Source: an uncultured Desulfomicrobium sp. (GTDB lineage: Bacteria; Desulfobacterota; Desulfovibrionia; Desulfovibrionales; Desulfomicrobiaceae). Taken from it: 35,759 bases of DNA. The notes beneath the pieces were generated by a model. The model saw nothing but the letters and a program-made list of their open reading frames with translations. It was not told the origin of the DNA and searched no databases. Location of the stretch: assembly GCA_937872685.1 (NCBI GenBank), contig CALMTS010000435.1, forward strand, positions 1 to 35,759. The letters are read 5' to 3'. Every line of letters starts with the position of its first letter. The stretch's first letter is position 1. A program made the position numbers and the translations under genes. Of the stretch, positions 34,741 through 35,759 are shown piece after piece.

Positions 34741-34758
34741 AGTATGTTGCAACATACT
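34741..34758. promoter_or_regulatory. Perfect 18-bp palindrome upstream of a sigma-54-type promoter
   Basis: AGTATGTTG and its complement meet with no spacer. It sits immediately upstream of the -24 element at 34732. Perfect dyads of this size are typical regulator sites. It is closer than usual for an enhancer, so it could serve an activator or a repressor. Confidence 0.65.
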
Positions 34759-34880
34759 GAAATTCCATTTCATCGTGAGGGTGCGTGGGCAAGGTTTGCC
34801 GGGGACGTCCTTCGTTGTCCCTTTTTTTCGTGTACCAGCCGTGCGGGACAGCGGTCAATGCGCCCAGGGGGGCCCCTTTC

Positions 34881-35492
34881 ATGACATTCATTTGGGAAAC
34901 AGGAGTCCGTGAACTGCTTCGCGGCGGCCTGGTGGTCTATCCGACGGAGACTTTTTACGCCTTGGGTTGTCTGGCCACCCTGCACGCAGCCGTGGAGCGC
35001 ATCGTGGCGGTCAAGGGCAGGCCAGGAGACAAGCCTCTGCCGTTGATCATCGCTGATTGGTCCATGGCCGGACGGTACGTGCGCCTGGAAGGGACAGCCC
35101 TCGATCTGGCCCGGCGTTTCTGGCCCGGTCCCCTGTCCATTGTCGCGGACGTCGACCCCGCCGTCAGCCCTCTGGCCCGCGACGGGGAGGGACGTTCGGC
35201 CGTGCGCATGAGCCCTCATCCCATCGCCGCGCGTCTCTGCCTGGAGGCAGGAGGGCCATTGGTTTCTTCCAGCGCCAATATCAGCGGCCGCCCTCCCGTC
35301 TGCCGGCCTGCGGACGTGGACCCCGAGCTGCTGCGCGCTTCCGGGGCCGTGGTCGTGGATTCTGCGCCGTGGCCTGCCGGGGGGTTGCCTTCAACCCTGG
35401 TGGCGGTCGAGGACAGGATCGTCCGCGTGCTGCGTGTCGGGGCCGTGCCTGCCCGTGACATCGCGGCCTGCGGATTCGAGGTGCGCGAGTAG
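34881..35492 (+). CDS. tsaC: Threonylcarbamoyl-AMP synthase (Sua5/YciO/YrdC family)
   Basis: A 203-residue enzyme for the t6A37 modification of ANN-decoding tRNAs. Motifs are VYPTETFYALGC (about residues 18-29), KGRPGDKPLPLII, SSSANISGRP and PSTLVAV. The start at 34881 has a G-rich AGGGGGG upstream; an open frame from 34785 adds unrelated residues. There is no C-terminal Sua5 domain, so the TsaC form is favoured, although YciO-type paralogues of unknown function exist. Confidence 0.85.
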   Translation: MTFIWETGVRELLRGGLVVYPTETFYALGCLATLHAAVERIVAVKGRPGDKPLPLIIADWSMAGRYVRLEGTALDLARRFWPGPLSIVADVDPAVSPLARDGEGRSAVRMSPHPIAARLCLEAGGPLVSSSANISGRPPVCRPADVDPELLRASGAVVVDSAPWPAGGLPSTLVAVEDRIVRVLRVGAVPARDIAACGFEVRE

Positions 35493-35562
35493 TACAAAAA
35501 ATTTTCTTGCCGATGGGCCAGTCCGGGGCTTGCCGATTGGGTGGTTAAAAAAATTGAATTTT

Positions 35563-35584
35563 TCCGGTCTGGCCGGACTGTTTT
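35563..35584 (+). terminator. Weak terminator of tsaC
   Basis: TCCGG-TCTGG-CCGGA (35563-35577) is a 5-bp stem followed by CTGTTTT. It is 70 nt after the tsaC stop. CCGGACTG (35573-35580) can instead pair with CAGTCCGG at 35519-35526. Confidence 0.45.
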
Positions 35585-35596
35585 CGCAAGCAAATA

Positions 35597-35631
35597 AAAA
35601 TTAATTATAACATGGATTTGTAATTAATTTT
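35597..35631. promoter_or_regulatory. A+T-rich inverted repeat upstream of sigma-54-type promoter
   Basis: AAAATTAATTA (35597-35607) and TAATTAATTTT (35621-35631) are perfect 11-bp arms with a 13-nt spacer; their centres are 24 bp apart. They lie 28-62 bp upstream of the -24 element. Possible roles are binding of an activator or of a bending protein such as IHF. Confidence 0.55.
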
Positions 35632-35657
35632 AAGAAAATTTAGTGTTGTTTTTTGTT

Positions 35658-35673
35658 TGGCCCGCTCCTTGCT
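35658..35673 (+). promoter_or_regulatory. Sigma-54-type promoter at the right end
   Basis: The sequence TGGCCCG-CTCC-TTGCT has GG and GC exactly 10 nt apart and matches the -24/-12 consensus except at two bases of the -24 element. The predicted start is near 35684. No coding region begins within the window after it. Confidence 0.72.
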
Positions 35674-35683
35674 AATAGCTAAA

Positions 35684-35745
35684 TAACTTCCTCTTTTTGC
35701 CAAAATCGGCTCCCGTACCGTCAGGTGCGGGGGCCGATTTTGTTT
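35684..35745 (+). ncRNA. Candidate short sigma-54-dependent RNA or terminated leader
   Basis: From the predicted start to the terminator the transcript is about 60 nt. Its unpaired 5' part contains CTTCCTCTTTTT (35687-35698), complementary to ribosome-binding sites, followed by the terminator hairpin, the layout of a small regulatory RNA. It could equally be the attenuated leader of a gene beyond the right edge. Confidence 0.35.
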
Positions 35746-35748
35746 GGG
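35702..35748 (+). terminator. Strong intrinsic terminator at the right end
   Basis: AAAATCGGC (35702-35710) pairs with GCCGATTTT (35733-35741), with CCG/CGG and ACC/GGT inside. TGTTT follows on the plus strand. The minus side has no T-run beyond the stem, so plus is the likely direction. Confidence 0.75.
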
Positions 35749-35759
35749 ACCCGAAAATT

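Larger units (their letters stand above)
35493..35759. other. A+T-rich non-coding right end
   Basis: No gene is seen from the tsaC stop to the window end. The stretch holds a weak terminator, an A+T-rich inverted repeat, a sigma-54-type promoter and a strong terminator, listed separately. Base composition between 35581 and 35660 is far more A+T-rich than the rest of the window, as often seen at regulated promoters. Confidence 0.7.

Overview
The window (about 36 kb, roughly 60% G+C) looks like chromosomal DNA of a sulfate-reducing deltaproteobacterium of the Desulfovibrionales, possibly close to Desulfomicrobium. This is inferred from a desulfoferrodoxin-rubredoxin-ROO oxygen-defence cluster beside a PerR-like regulator, and from a cytochrome c maturation (Ccm) cluster whose CcmE carries the Cys-x3-Tyr heme motif known from Desulfovibrio. 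Gene order is compact, with many ATGA or GTGA overlaps. There is no rRNA, tRNA, insertion sequence, prophage or CRISPR array.

Layout. 1-1815 (minus): perR, dfx, rub and a truncated roo; a sigma-54-type promoter lies between perR and dfx. 1888-4635 (minus): gmhB, a GT4 and a GT9 glycosyltransferase, probably for LPS core synthesis. 4864-9987 (plus): ccmE-F-A-B-C, a CcmD-like peptide and a TPR protein; no ccmG or ccmH is present. 10143-15017 (plus): livJ-H-M-G-F, a branched-chain amino acid ABC importer with a strong terminator-like palindrome after livJ. 15072-19592 (plus): guaB, guaA, tatB-like and tatC. 19642-21580 (plus): hisB, a lipoprotein gene and hisA, all overlapping. 21666-23341 (minus): upp and engB. 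23446-27579 (plus): a lipoprotein, aroQ, efp and ftsK. 27678-33414 (minus): a DUF1653 gene and an 1834-residue membrane protein ending in a GH94/NdvB-like module. 33685-34161 (plus): pncC (CinA C-terminal type). 34223-34687 (minus): an unrecognised 154-residue protein with its own sigma-54-type promoter. 34881-35492 (plus): tsaC/Sua5. 35493-35759: an A+T-rich non-coding end with a third sigma-54-type promoter followed within about 60 nt by an intrinsic terminator.

Most genes are housekeeping. The most interesting points are: (i) three well-spaced -24/-12 promoters, one before the oxygen-defence genes, one before an unknown gene next to a perfect 18-bp palindrome, and one that would make a very short terminated RNA; (ii) the large GH94-like protein, which has a long multi-pass membrane region where cyclic glucan synthases carry a GT84 glycosyltransferase; (iii) the reduced Ccm system with Cys-type CcmE and a Met-rich TPR protein; (iv) TatC with a 119-residue acidic N-terminal extension. 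All assignments come from reading the sequence; no database search was run.
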